Assembly: GCA_948567375.1 (NCBI GenBank)
Contig: OX419756.1
Coordinates: 129,001 to 193,000 of the forward strand
DNA from: Lunularia cruciata
Lineage: Eukaryota; Streptophyta; Marchantiopsida; Lunulariales; Lunulariaceae
Reading direction: 5' to 3'
Length of the DNA stretch: 64,000 bases
The notes under the pieces were generated by a model that was not told the DNA's origin, did not search any database, and saw only the letters and a list, made by a program, of their open reading frames with translations. A program made the position numbers and the translations under genes. This document shows, piece after piece, positions 10,986-22,104 of the stretch (position 1 is its first letter; each line of letters starts with the position of its first letter).

Positions 10986-13047
10986 AATGGCATGACAGTT
11001 GTTGTGTGTATATACATCACTACACAACATACATCATTGTCAACATCATACACTATAGAATCACAACTCACACATAAGTCATACACAAACTCTAAAGTGC
11101 CACAATTGCACCCCTAGCTAGTGGTTAGGTCCCTCTAACTCTAGATAGCCATCTACTCCAAGCATATGGTATATCCTATGATGGGCAAAGATCAGAAGGC
11201 CGGGTGCTATGGAGCCCCATCGTTAGTCACTTGTCTGCAATCTATACCATATAAAGAATGAACTAGCTATAAGTCAATTACATCTAGGACATAACCATTG
11301 TGCTTGAGGAACCACCATGAGGGGAGGAATCATACATGCCATATGCTATCCTCTCAAACAACTATCACACACTAACATAGTAGCAGCTCCACCAAAAGAG
11401 CCACATAACATACACCTCAAGCTTTCACAAACAAGTGCCAAGCTTGGGTCCATAGTACCATCAATGTTTAGGAGGAGGTGACATGGTGCACAATTGCGCA
11501 CATGATCCTTCCAAACAACACCATCACGTCCTTCTAACACAAGGACTCCAGATGGCAAAACCTCATGCACTCTCAAGATAGTGCGGCCTGTCAAAACATC
11601 AAGTGTCATCGGTGTTGTCTGCTATAGATATACATAGTCAATTGGATGAAATCAACGGATCAAGGGTCTATAACCTCCTCCTCAAATAGTAGCATAACGT
11701 AAGGGTGGGTTGTATGCTGAGCAATTGCTAAGTTCTCAAAGGCCATTGGCATCACTCTCCAAAAGATATCTACTCGCTGAGAACATGTGTTCATCCATAC
11801 ATTTAGATCATCCAAGTCCAAGACTACAATAGCATCTTGACAAATGGTTGTATGTAAATTTGGATCTTGTCTATAGAGTAGAAAGTAAGGAGAAAAGGAT
11901 GATAAGTAGGCTTGCCGGCTGCACCAATAGCCCATGGACAACCAAGGTAATTGGAGATCCCAACCTCCCAAGTGGCCTCTTTGCAAACCATACTTTTGCA
12001 ATCCTCTCTTCACCATCTAAACCACTCTCTCTACTAAGCCATCTACCTCAAGGTGATCTCCAGATGTAGTATGATGATCAATCAAAGCCTTGTCACACAA
12101 GGCCTGAAACTTCCCCAAGAACTTTGTACCCTGATCAGTCAAAACCTCAGTTGGTGCACCAAAATGACTAAGAACTCAATCTAGGAATGAGTAAGCCGTC
12201 CCTTCACTGGACTTGTTAGAAAGTGCCACCAACTTAATCTACTTGGAGAAGTGCTCCACCATCACCAAAACATACTGATGATGTCTCACAGTCAACAATA
12301 AAGGTCTGGCAAAGTCCAAACTCTAGTGGTAACCCAATCCCATGATAGGCAATGGGTGTAATTGTGGTGTAGGAGCATTGAATGATGTTGTAAGTTTGTC
12401 ACAAACCACACATTTGGCAACAAACTGTTGTGCCTTGGTCTGCATACCGTGCCACTTATAGTGACTCTAGAGTAAGCTATATGTACGCTTTACTCCAAAA
12501 TGTCCTAGCTCCTCATGAGCATGACGGACCAACTGTAGTCTTTGAGATGGAAATGGTACTACTCTCACTCTACCATCCTCCCATACACGCAAAAGGTGTC
12601 TTCTCTCCAATCTGAACCATCTGGCTTGCTGAAGAATACAATCTCTCTCCTAGGTCCCAACTGTGGCACCCACAACACCAATGCAAAGATAGTCCATCAC
12701 TAAGACGTCACTACAAATGTCTTGCTGAATTTTACCAATATCTTCACTCTCTGGATATGTGACCTCAATAACTCCTCATGTATGCGCTAAGAGAGATACC
12801 ACCAAAGCCTCAAAAAAATACAAAAAAAGGCCAAGGCATGCCAACTTGGCACCATCTCCTCATCTATCTCAACATGCCAACGTGCTCCGGTCTGATCCTA
12901 CTGGCTGGGGCATGGGTTTCTACTCAACCCATCTGCATCACGGTTCACCACTCCAGGTTTGTGAACAACCATGAAATCATAATCCTATAAAATCAGAGCC
13001 CATCATGCAAGCTTGTCTGACTCCATCAACCACTTCAGCGGTGTCGT
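10986..13047 (-). pseudogene. GypP: RNase H end, integrase and PHD finger of a gypsy polyprotein
   Basis: Read on the minus strand. Around 13030-12800 lies the RNase H end (HKPGVVNRDADGLSR). Around 12530-12380 lies the integrase zinc-binding region (HAHEELGHFGVKRTY ... CVVCDKL). The core follows, with the first Asp at about 12315 (LDFARPLLL), the second at about 12150 (LTDQGTKFLG) and the Glu at about 12035 (VDGLVERV). Then comes the C-terminal domain (PYFLLYRQDPNLHTTI). A short beta-rich segment follows (GRTILRVHEVLPSGVLVLEG), then a PHD-type zinc finger (separate entry). Several in-frame stops (for example at SK*IKL, VV*MVK and CLRG*H) make it a relic. It has no chromodomain. It is cut at 10985 by LTR-A copy 3. 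Confidence 0.8.
11270..11412 (-). pseudogene. PHD finger at the C-terminus of the GypP integrase
   Basis: On the minus strand the residues are CMLCG, then MLVCDSCLRG, then a stop codon where the family has Trp, then HMAC, a PP motif and WLCP. The order C-x2-C, C-x2-C, H-x2-C and a final C before P is that of a PHD finger. The known role of PHD fingers is reading histone H3 tails, so a targeting role like that of chromodomains in chromoviruses is a reasonable inference. The frame runs on from the integrase, so this is part of the element and not a neighbouring host gene. Confidence 0.75.
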
Positions 13048-13291
13048 CTAGAAAATGATTCACGGTTATCATTGGTGCCATTTGGTAAGCTCTAGAGTTT
13101 CCTTTTATGGTACCTAAACTCATGAGTCTCTTTGTGTTATAGGACACTTGGAGCTTAAATTTGTGACACACCAACTCATGACTTGTTTATGGTGCTAGAA
13201 TCTTGGGAATATGTTATTTAGTGCCATTTGAGCAAATAAGTCTTGTGGGAGTATTTAAGTTAGGGCATTTGAACCAAAGAGTCACGGGAGG
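13048..13291. other. Unassigned sequence between GypP and LTR-A copy 4
   Basis: No coding similarity recognised. It lies directly beyond the distal end of LTR-A copy 4 (minus strand). If that copy were a 5' LTR, this would be the place of the primer-binding site and leader, but I see no convincing tRNA-complementary stretch next to the LTR end. Confidence 0.3.
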
Positions 13292-14086
13292 TGTGACAAC
13301 CCAGCAAATATCACTTTTGTGGTAATCGGGTAAGTAAAGTTTGTTCCCGTAGAGATACTAGTAAAAAATGGTCAAATACAAAGTCAAATAGTAACAATGT
13401 AGTTTTTCTTGGTTGTGTCTTTAATCTCTCAAGTAGAAACCACACCCAGAAGAGAGTAAAAAGCACTGATTTGCAGTCTTGTCACAAACTTACACTTCTT
13501 ATCACAACTCCATCAAATCTTTCCCAACAATCTTGATTGTGATGATTCAGGCTCTCTTGAAAATGGCACTTCATTGCAAAACAACTTTGCCTCAGAATTG
13601 TGTTCCACCCTTCCACTGAAGGCACAACTTTCTCGATTGAAATTGCTTCACATCAACTTCATGCTACACTCACAAATGCAAAATACTACCAACACTACAA
13701 TTCCTCTCAGATCTGTCAAGGCATTGCTCCGATTGCAATTCACTCAGGATCAAACACACAAAGTAAAAATCAAGGCTGTGGAATCCAACATCCAACAAGC
13801 ACACTGATTTGCACTTCAAAAGTCTCCACACACTCACAAACACAAGCACAAAATTGATACTTGGAATCAAGCTCAAACGACAAGCATTGCTTCATAGCAC
13901 TTTGCTTTATCTATCCTCAGAATTAATGAGCATTGAACAAAAATTTCCTACACATGCCACTCTTAAATAGTGAAGCAAACGACAATTACTAACAACTATA
14001 CCGTTCTACAACAACTCTTTTAACCTGCAGATCCAAATTGACAATTCACTTCTTCATATTTGCCTCTTCAAATCTCAAAATTGTTA

Positions 14087-16743
14087 CTAATCTGATCCGA
14101 TGTCTACTTCTTCCTCGGCTTTCAATCCCGATCCCAAAGTAACTTCACTCACTACTACTCTATCCTCGGGTTTCACAACTCCTAATTCCTCTACTAATTC
14201 TAGCATTTCTCTTTCTTGATCTGCAATTCCACTAGTGGTTAATCTATCTAACTCCTTATCTCCCGACCCACTCTTCTCCAATGTCTCCAATGGTAACTCC
14301 AAAGACATCGGCACTCTTATGGTATCTACTTTGGGTTTTGCTCTTACATCCTTCCAAAGTTTATCTATCTCTAACTTAACTAAATCTAATCTAATTGTGA
14401 TATTGTCTTCTACTTCCAATATCTTCCTATTTACACAAGTTCTGAGATTCATCAACAACACGTTCAAATCTTTATCCTTCACATTTCTCCTCCTCGTCTC
14501 CTACACCACAACTTCAACTCGTGCAGTCTTCTTTCTTCAATGCGCACGCTGGCCTTTGTACTTAGCATTGCATTCATCTTAATCACGATCTCCTTCAATG
14601 GCTCCAATCTCATTTTTGTCTCTCGTTCTTGATCTACAAGCCAATCTTCTCTGTACATTGCCAATTCCGCTTCAAACTCGGCTTTCATAGTTTCCTTCTT
14701 CTTCTCCTTTTGCACAATCTTCTCCTGCTAATTGCGAAGTAACTCTCTCAACCTTTCTTCCTCTCTATATCTCACTGTCAACTCTCTTTGCTAGAGTTGC
14801 TTTTTCTCTTCTACACTCTCCATCACCCTATCGAGCTCTTGTTCTTTTTCTGCTACTCTTGCTATAGCATGGAAAAAAAAAATTTAATTTTTTTTCCATA
14901 TTATTTTATCTTTCAAGTTTTCAATTTAATCTATTAAAAATTTTTCACTTGCTTTAATTTCTAATCTTGAATCACCAACTTGTTGCTTCAAGATTTCATA
15001 CTCAGCTACTTGTCTTTCCCTTGCTATGTCACTTTGTTCTATGAGTTCCTCCCTATTCCTTGCTTCTCTCTTCAAATTCTCAATCACTTGATTTTGTACT
15101 ATTGCATCTACTCGTAGTACTTGCCTTTCCTCCTCACCTCGGATTATACTCTTCTTTAATTCCGAGTTCTCTTCTTCTAATTGAGCTAACACCTGCAACA
15201 CAATCTTCACCTCCGGGCACTTTGACTGCATCTCCTTCTTCCTATGCTCTAACTTCACTAACAACGGGCACACAAACTCCCACAAATACTCTACTCCTTC
15301 ACTTGGAGTTACCTCGACTTAAGGACTTATCTCCTTCTTCACCTCTTCCTCACTCTACACTTGCCTTTTAAGCCACAGTTGCCTTATGGGTATGGATTCT
15401 TTGCTCCCCAAACTTCTATCCTCCTCTTCTCTTACCTTACTCGGCCCCGCCTCATACTTTGCTTTCCGTCTAGAACAAACTCCTCTTTGAATTGTAACTC
15501 TCTTCTCCTCTTGCTCTGGAACTTTGTCTTCTAGTTTTGAGTTACTTTTCTCCTCGGTCTCCATCTTGGCTTCCTCTTCTTTAGGTACCGATTTCATCTC
15601 TACTCTATCACTATCACTACTTGTGTCTACACTTTGTAGTGTGAACTTGGGTTCTTCCTCCCTCTCTGAATCTTCAGACTTGCACTCGGCTTCTTTGTCC
15701 GACGCCATGACTAACACCAGCTTTTTCCTTGGGTTTACCCTTTTAGCCTTTTGAGGTCTTGCTTCCTCTACTTCTTCTGCTCCTTATCAACTCCTCTTCT
15801 TTGACTTCATAGTACTCACTTCCAACTGCACACTTTGCCCCGTTTGCGTGTATTACTCATCACTGCTCCTGATCTAAAGAATGCATTGCTGCTCCTCCGC
15901 ATTGACATCTCTTCTTAAATTGGGATGGAAATGAGATACCATCTTATTATGCTCCACCGCATTGAGCAAGTTCAGCCCTAGATAGAAATGGGCTGCAAAC
16001 GACACAATGTAATGTGGAGGCAACTTGTCCTGCAAATTCCACACCATCTATCTTGTCATCCCACAAAGACACTTTGCCTAGTTAATTGGCTCTCCTGCAA
16101 ACATCTTATGGAAGAACACTGCTTGGTGCTTCATCACATAAATTGTTCTCTTTGGCTTCAAGATCGCCATTAGAGCACTCACAATCCCTCTCTTGACAGG
16201 ATCCTTGTAGCTCTCTACTTTGTAAGCATTCTTCATGTGCTTCAAAGAGAAGGCATCTCTCACTTCTTGGGTTTCTTTGGCTACTTCCTCCTTCCTCAAG
16301 AACGTGGCACCATGCTACGCGCCTGCTTCACTCTTGAGTACTAACCTCCAATCCGACTCTATCCATCGAGCCGGATTTCCTCTCTTCCCTTCCTCCTTAG
16401 GGCCATCAAGACACTTACTCTTGATGATCTCAGTCATGAACCCTGGAAAGCTAACATTCCAATTCTGTGCCAAGAATGTGATCTGAAGCCTACTCAAGAC
16501 CTCAATTCTTTTGATCACATTGAACATCCGAATTGCATGAATTCTCATTGTGAATTTGGAGTTCTTCTTCCTTCCTCCCATCTTTCTCTCTTCCACTCTG
16601 AGCTGGGGACTATTCTTCCTACTGATTCCCGGATTAACTCTCTTGACTTCCTCTCAACATACCAATGCGTCTTTGTCTCTACTTCCTTTCCCATAATCTC
16701 CTATAGGATAACTTCTTAACGGCGATGGAAAATTGCTTGTCAT
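14087..16743 (-). pseudogene. ORF-X (a2) in LTR-A copy 4
   Basis: ATG at 16743 (MTSNFPS), then pieces 16596-16315 (RIEVLSRLQITFL, NWNVSFPGFM), 16299-16078 (VESYKDPVKRGIVSALMAI, KHQAVFFHKMFAGEPIN), 15717-15355 (acidic linker), 15285-14926 and 14715-14479 (coiled coil) and 14482-14087 (C-terminal region ending VDIGSD). An AT-rich scar of a run of A, then T, at about 14872-14900 interrupts the coiled coil; it replaces the part that reads RVAEKEQEL in other copies. Several nonsense and frameshift changes are present. Confidence 0.7.
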
Positions 16744-16762
16744 TGCTTTGTCTTTAGCCCAA

Positions 16763-16770
16763 TTTTTATA
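16763..16770 (-). promoter_or_regulatory. TATA-like box of LTR-A copy 4
   Basis: Minus strand TATAAAAA, 20-27 bases before the ORF-X ATG at 16743, in the same position as in other a2 copies. Confidence 0.5.
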
Positions 16771-17013
16771 GAGTCACGCCTTCTTTGTCTTTCTTCAATT
16801 TGAGTTTCTACCAAGAAATCACACCTCTTGCATGCTCCTGTCACTAAGTGTCCTTCATGCGTTTGACCGCCATTTTTGAACGGTCCCTTCTTGAATGTCT
16901 TGCACAGACAAAAAGTTGTTACACTATACTTGTCTCGGGTTGAGCACCCCGATATGAAGACTCCTTACTTTGGATTATATGCTGACAGGGCAATTTTGAC
17001 TGCCTTGCCTTAC

Positions 17014-17437
17014 AATGATTGGTAAGTGTGGGAAAGCTTTTGCTTTCAAGATCAAGGAGATTGGGTGTGTGAACCCGCAGGAAGTCACTCTGATGATAAT
17101 TTTCACGGTTCTTCATGTACCGTGGGATTTGAGACCAATATCGGTGCCAAAGGCAATTCTACTCTAGCTAACAGAGCTATTGAAGGAGAAATTTCAGGCA
17201 AAGATTTTGGAGCCATCAAAAGCACCATACTCAAGTTGTTGGTTCACAATCAGGAAAAAGAACAGGAAGTTGCGGTTCATATAGGATATGCAACCACCAA
17301 ATAAGGTAACAATCCGGAATTTTGGTGTTGGACCGGATGTGGATGAATTTGTTGAGGAGTTTGTAGGGAGGTCAATTTACTTTTAAGGAGATTTATATTT
17401 GGTTATGATCAGTTTCAACTTGCTGAAGGAAGCAGTG
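17014..17437 (+). pseudogene. Gypsy reverse-transcriptase remnant (N-terminal half of RT)
   Basis: In one plus-strand frame from about 17037 the reading is KAFAFKIKEIG, PWDLRPISVPKAIL, LKEKFQAKILEPS, then W-T-I-RKKN-x-KLRFI, DMQPPNKVTIRN, VDEFVEEFVGRSIY and GDLYL. This is the fingers/palm part of a gypsy RT up to just before motif B, with stops at three places. It is cut by LTR-A copy 5 at 17438. It differs from GypA and GypB (which read CRDF or CVDY at this point). It may come from GypP or a relative, but GypP here is on the other strand. Confidence 0.7.
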
Positions 17438-18227
17438 TGTGACAACCCGGCAAATATCACTATTGCGGTAATTGGGTAAGTAAAGTTCATTGCCGAAGAG
17501 ATATGAGTCAGAAATGTCCAAATACAAAGTCAAAGGTCACAATGTAGTTCTTCTTGGTTCTTCTTTAATCTCTCAGGTAGAAACCACACCCTGAAGAGAG
17601 TAACAAGCACTGATTCACAGTCTTGTCACAAATTAACACTTAATCACAACTCCATCAAATCTTTCCAAACAATCTTGATTGTGATGATTCGGGCTCTCCC
17701 AAAAACTGCACTTCACTGCAAAACAACTTTGCCTCAGAATTGTGTTCCATCCCTCCACTGAAGGCACAACTTCCTCGATTGAAATTGCTTCACATCAACT
17801 TTGCACTGCACTCACAAATGCAAAATACTACCAACACTACAATTCCTCTCAAATCTGTCAAGGCATTACTCCAATTGCACTTCACTCAAGATCAAACACA
17901 CAAAGTAAAGAAAGGTTGCAAAATCCAACATCCAACAAGCACACCAACTTGCACTTCAAATTTCTCCACACACTCACAAACACAAACACAGAGTTGATAC
18001 TCAAAATCAAGCTCAAGCGACGAGCACTGCTTCAAAGCACTTTGCTTTATCTATTCTCAGAAATTATGAGCACTGAACAACATAAGATTGCAAATGTTAC
18101 TCTTAAATAGTGAAGAAAATGACAGTTATCTTCCTAATGTACCGCTTCCTAACAACTCTACAAACTTGCAGATCCGAAATGACAATGCACCTCTTCATAT
18201 TTGCCTCTTCAAATCTTAATTCTTTTA

Positions 18228-20831
18228 CTAATCGGATCCAATGTCTACTTCTTCCTCAGCTTTCAAACCCAAACCCAAAGTAACTTTACTTCCTACTACC
18301 CTGTCCTTGGGTGTCATTACTCCTACGTTCTCTACCAAATCTAATAGTTCTTGTTCCTGATCTGAAATTTCACTAGTAGGTAATCTATCTAACTCTTTAT
18401 CTCCCAACCCACTCTTCTCTAATGTCTCTAATGGTAACTCCAAAGACATCTGCGCCCCTACTTCATCTACTTTGGGTTTTGCTCTGACATCCTTCTGAAG
18501 TTTATCTATCTCTAATTTCACTAAGTCTTATCTTATCGTGATATTGTCTTCTACTTCCAATATCTTACTATCTACACAAGTTCTTAAAGTGATCAACAAA
18601 GCATTCAAGTCTTTTTTTTTTGCATGTCTCCTCCTCGTCTCTTGCACCAACAACTTCAACTTGTGTAGCCTTGTCTCTTTGATGCGCACATTGGCCTCTG
18701 TACTCAGCATGGCATTCATCCTAATCACGATCTCTTTTAATGGCTCCAATCTCATTTTCCTCTCTCGTTCTTGATCTGCCAGCCAATCTTCTTGGTAGAT
18801 TGCAAATTCTGCTTCAAACTTGGCTTTCACAACCTCCTTCTCCTTCTCCTTCTCCTTCTCCTTCTCCTTTTGTACAATCTTCTCCACCAAATTGCAAAGT
18901 AACTCTCTCAACCTTTCTTCTTCTCTATACCGCACTATCAACTCTCGTTGCCACAACTGCTTCTTCTCCTCTACACTCTCCATCACCATATCAAGCTCTT
19001 GTTCTTTCTAGGCTACTCTTGCCATAGCATGAATAATTCTAGTCTTGAATCAACAAATTGTTGCTTCAAGATTTCATATTCAACAATTTGTCTTTCCTTT
19101 GCTATAACACTCTGCTCTATTAGCTCCTCCCAATTCCTTGCTTCTCTCTTCAAGTTCTCAATCACTTGATTCAGTACTACTGCATCTACTTGTAGTACCT
19201 CCCTTTCCTTCTCACCTCGGATTATACTCCTCTTCAATTCCAAGTTCTCTTCTTCTAATTGGACTAACACCTGCAACACAATCTTCACCTCCAGACACTT
19301 TGATTGTATCTCCTTCTTCCTGTGTTCTAACTTCACCAATAAGGGGCACACAACCTCTTGGAGGAACTCCACTCCTTCACTAAGAGTTACCTTGACTTGC
19401 GGAGTGATCTCCTTCTCACCTCTTCTTCTCTTGATACTTGCCTTTTGAGCTACAACCGTCATATAGGAATGGATGCTTCACTTCCCAAACTTGCATTCTC
19501 CTCTTCTCTTACCTTACTCGTCTCCGCTTCACACTTTGCCTTTCGCTTGGAACCAACTCCTTGTTGAATGGTAACTTTTCTCTCTTCTTGCTTTGGCACT
19601 TTGTCTTCTAACTTTGAGTTACCTTTCTCCTCTATCTCCATCATCGCTTCTTCTTCCTTGGGTACCAATGTCATCTCTCCTCCATCGTTGCTGTCACTAT
19701 TTGTGTCTCCACTCTATAGTGTGAGCTCAGGTTCTTCTTCTCTTTCTGAGTCTTTGGACTTTGCACTTGGCTTTGCCCTCTGATTCTTCCTCTGACAATA
19801 CGATTACCACCATACCTTTCCTCTGGTTTACTCTTCTAGCTTTTGAGGTCTTATTTTCTCAACATCTTCTCCTTCTCCTTGTCGACTCCTCTTCTTCTAC
19901 TTTGGAGTACTCACGTCCAACTGTACACTCTTCCCTATTTGTGCGTAGTACTCATTGCTGCTCCTGATCTAAAGAATGTATTGTTGTTCCGCCGTGTCAA
20001 CATCCTTTCTTCAGTTGGGATGGAAATGCAACACCATTATGTTGTGCTCCGCCGCATTGAGCAAGTTCAGCCCTAGATAAAAATGTGCTGCAAATGGCAC
20101 AATGTAATGCGGAGATGATTTATCCCGCAAATTCCACACCATCTGTCTTGTTCGCCCATGAAGACACTTTGCCCAATTAATTGGCTCTCCTGCAAACATC
20201 TTATGGAAGAACACCGCTTGGGTGCTTCATCACATAAGTTGTTCTCTCCGGCTTCAAGATTGCCATAAGAGCACTCATGATCCCTTGCTTGACAGGATCC
20301 TTATAACTCTCTACTTTGTATCCATTCTTTGTGCGCTTTGAAGAGAAAGCATCTCTCACCTCCTGGGTTTCTTCTACTACTTCTCCCTTCCCCAAGAACA
20401 TGGCACCCTGCTCCATGCCTACTTCTCTTCCGAGTACTAACCTCCAATCCAACTCTATCTAACGAGTCGGATTACCTCTCTTCCTTTGGGCCATTGAGAC
20501 ATCTACTCTTGATTATCTCAGTCATGAACCCTAGAAAGCTCACATTCCAGTTCAACACCAAGAATGTGATCCAAAGTCTGCTCAAGACTTCAATTCTTGC
20601 AATCACATCTAACCTCCAAATCACATGATTTCTCACTACAAATTTGGAGTTCTTCTTCCCTATTCCCATCTTTCTCTCTTCCTCACTGGGCTGGGGACTA
20701 TTCTTTCTACTGATTCCCAGATTAGCTCTCTCAAATTCTCCTCTACACACCAATGGGTCTTTGATTCTACTTCCCTTCCCATGATCTCCTATAGGATGAC
20801 TTCTTAATAGCAAAGGAAAATTGCTTGTCAT
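18228..20831 (-). pseudogene. ORF-X (a2) in LTR-A copy 5, full length, few breaks
   Basis: About 868 codons. The N-terminal part 20831-20472 starts MTSNFPLLLRS and contains KKNSKFVVRNHVIWRLD and FLVLNWNVSFLGFM. Next come 20452-20201 (VESYKDPVKQGIMSALMAI) and 20214-20011 (MFAGEPINWAKCLHGRTRQM, HYIVPFAAHFYLGLNLL). The acidic linker follows (19674-19459). The coiled coil is 19462-19013 and 18989-18528, with a KE repeat, and the C-terminal part is 18521-18228 (LPLETLEKSG, ending VDIGSD). Frameshifts near 20205 and stops near 19015 and 18525 interrupt it. This copy is among the best for comparing selection on the protein. Confidence 0.75.
18835..18869. repeat. (CTCCTT)n microsatellite in ORF-X
   Basis: Six-base repeat encoding Lys-Glu pairs on the minus strand, the counterpart of 8575-8609. 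Confidence 0.85.
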
Positions 20832-20850
20832 CTTTTTGTCTTTAGCTCAA

Positions 20851-20857
20851 TTTTATA
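20851..20857 (-). promoter_or_regulatory. TATA-like box of LTR-A copy 5
   Basis: Minus strand TATAAAA, 20-26 bases before the ORF-X ATG at 20831 and about 400 bases after the LTR start. Conserved in all a2 copies. Confidence 0.55.
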
Positions 20858-21257
20858 GAGTCGTGCCTTCTTTGTCTCACTTCAATTCAAGTTTGTACCA
20901 AGAAATCACACCTCTTGCATGCTCTTATGACTGTCAAGTGTCCTTCATGCATATGACCGCCATTTTTGAACGGTCCCTTCTTGAATCTCTTGCCCCGAGG
21001 GAAAGTTGTTACATTGTCCTTGCCTCGGGTTGAGCACCCCTGATACAAAGACTCCTTACTCCTTACTTCAGGGATACAAAGACTCTTGTATGCTGACAGG
21101 GCAATTCCGAGTACTTTGCCTTATGACCCAAAGCCATGTTACCTCGGGTTTCATCCCAAAGACTCTTTTCTTCGCCTTCTTCAGCCATACAGGCGCAATC
21201 CGACTTCTCTATACACTTCTTCTTCCAAGTTTTGGAAAAAAAAATGTGGGTACCACA

Positions 21258-21275
21258 TACCCCCTCCCTCAAATG
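21258..21275 (-). other. Polypurine tract of GypA copy 2
   Basis: The minus strand reads ACATTTGAGGGAGGGGGTA directly before the LTR-A start TGTGG. The tract GAGGGAGGGGGTA is the same at 34270-34282, and one base differs at 42296. It is the expected plus-strand primer of a gypsy element, and it shows that the LTR begins at TGTGGTACC. Confidence 0.85.
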
Positions 21276-22104
21276 TGAGCGTCTTGGTGAACATAGACTT
21301 TAGGTGTCTTAGAGACTTCCAAGTCTATGGTCCAATATCTCCAAACTCTCTACCCTTTTACTTGAGTGGCAAAAGGATTGCCTTCCAAGTTTGCAAGTTG
21401 AATGGTCCCATTTTCATAAAGATGAAGAACTCAATAAGGCACCATCCATCTCAAATGCAACTTGCTTGGGAAAAATATTTGGCAATTGTCGTATAATAAA
21501 ACCAAATCTCCTTTGTGCATAGCCACAAGCTTGATATGCTTATCGTGCCTGACTTTCCTTTGCTCTTGTACTTCCTTTGTGGTTTGCATTGCATCATCTC
21601 TTTTCTCTTCTAACCACATTAGTTGGTGGATCTGAAGATCTTGGCTTTCTTCCTCCAACAATCGTTCTTTGCAAAGAATCCGATATGTCGGTACTTCAAA
21701 TTCAACTGGTAGTATGGGATGCAAGCCGTATATCAAGAAGTATGGAGTTTGTTTGGTTGTAATCTTTTCTATCGTTCTATATGCATACAACGCGGCTGGT
21801 AATTTTGTATCCCAACCATAGGCATAATTGACAGTCACCTTATTCAAAATTTTGCAAAGTAACCCATTCACCTTTTCCGTTAAGCTATTTGCATTTGGGT
21901 TATAAGGAGTCATCTTCCAATGTTTAATCTAGAAGTGCTTGGTTAACGCCTCTATCACAGAGCTCAAAAATGTGTCCCTCTATCACTGACCAATTCCAAA
22001 GGACACTCATATCAGGAGATGATGTTCCGAAAGAAAAATTCCTACACAATTTCGGCATCATCTTTGCAAGTTGCTTAAGCTTTGACCATCTTGGTAGCAT
22101 AGTC
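21276..22104 (-). pseudogene. GypA copy 2: integrase core end and C-terminal domain
   Basis: The frame 21913-21431 contains the third catalytic residue (NSLTEKVNGLL), YAYRTIEKITTKQTPYFL, the ILPVEFEVPTYRI segment and the GDLVLLYDN tail. Upstream, near 21990, SDRGTHF gives the second catalytic Asp, followed by stops. It is interrupted at 22104/22105 by a solo LTR-B and continues at 22797. Confidence 0.85.

Larger units (their letters stand above)
13292..17013 (-). mobile_element. LTR-A copy 4 (a2), truncated at its 5' end
   Basis: The distal end is complete (TGTGACAACCC at 13292). The LTR start is missing: homology with copy 5 stops near 17013, about 150 bases short of the TGTGG end, and an RT fragment follows. 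The interval 13292-14086 is the noncoding 3' part. Length 3722 bp. Confidence 0.85.
17438..21257 (-). mobile_element. LTR-A copy 5 (a2), 3' LTR of GypA copy 2
   Basis: Both ends are complete: TGTGACAACCCGGC at 17438 and GGGTACCACA at 21257, 3820 bp. At 21258 the purine-rich tract and integrase end of GypA follow in the same orientation. This is one of three junctions (also 34283 and 42295) that tie LTR-A to the GypA pol gene. The interval 17438-18227 is noncoding 3' sequence. Confidence 0.9.

Noticed and set aside
11190..11412. The PHD finger as part of a host gene
   Set aside because: It follows the integrase in the same direction and phase, with no promoter or exon structure between.
13048..13291. 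A primer-binding site and leader next to LTR-A copy 4
   Set aside because: The bases after the LTR end do not show a convincing match to a tRNA 3' end, and GypP lies beyond.
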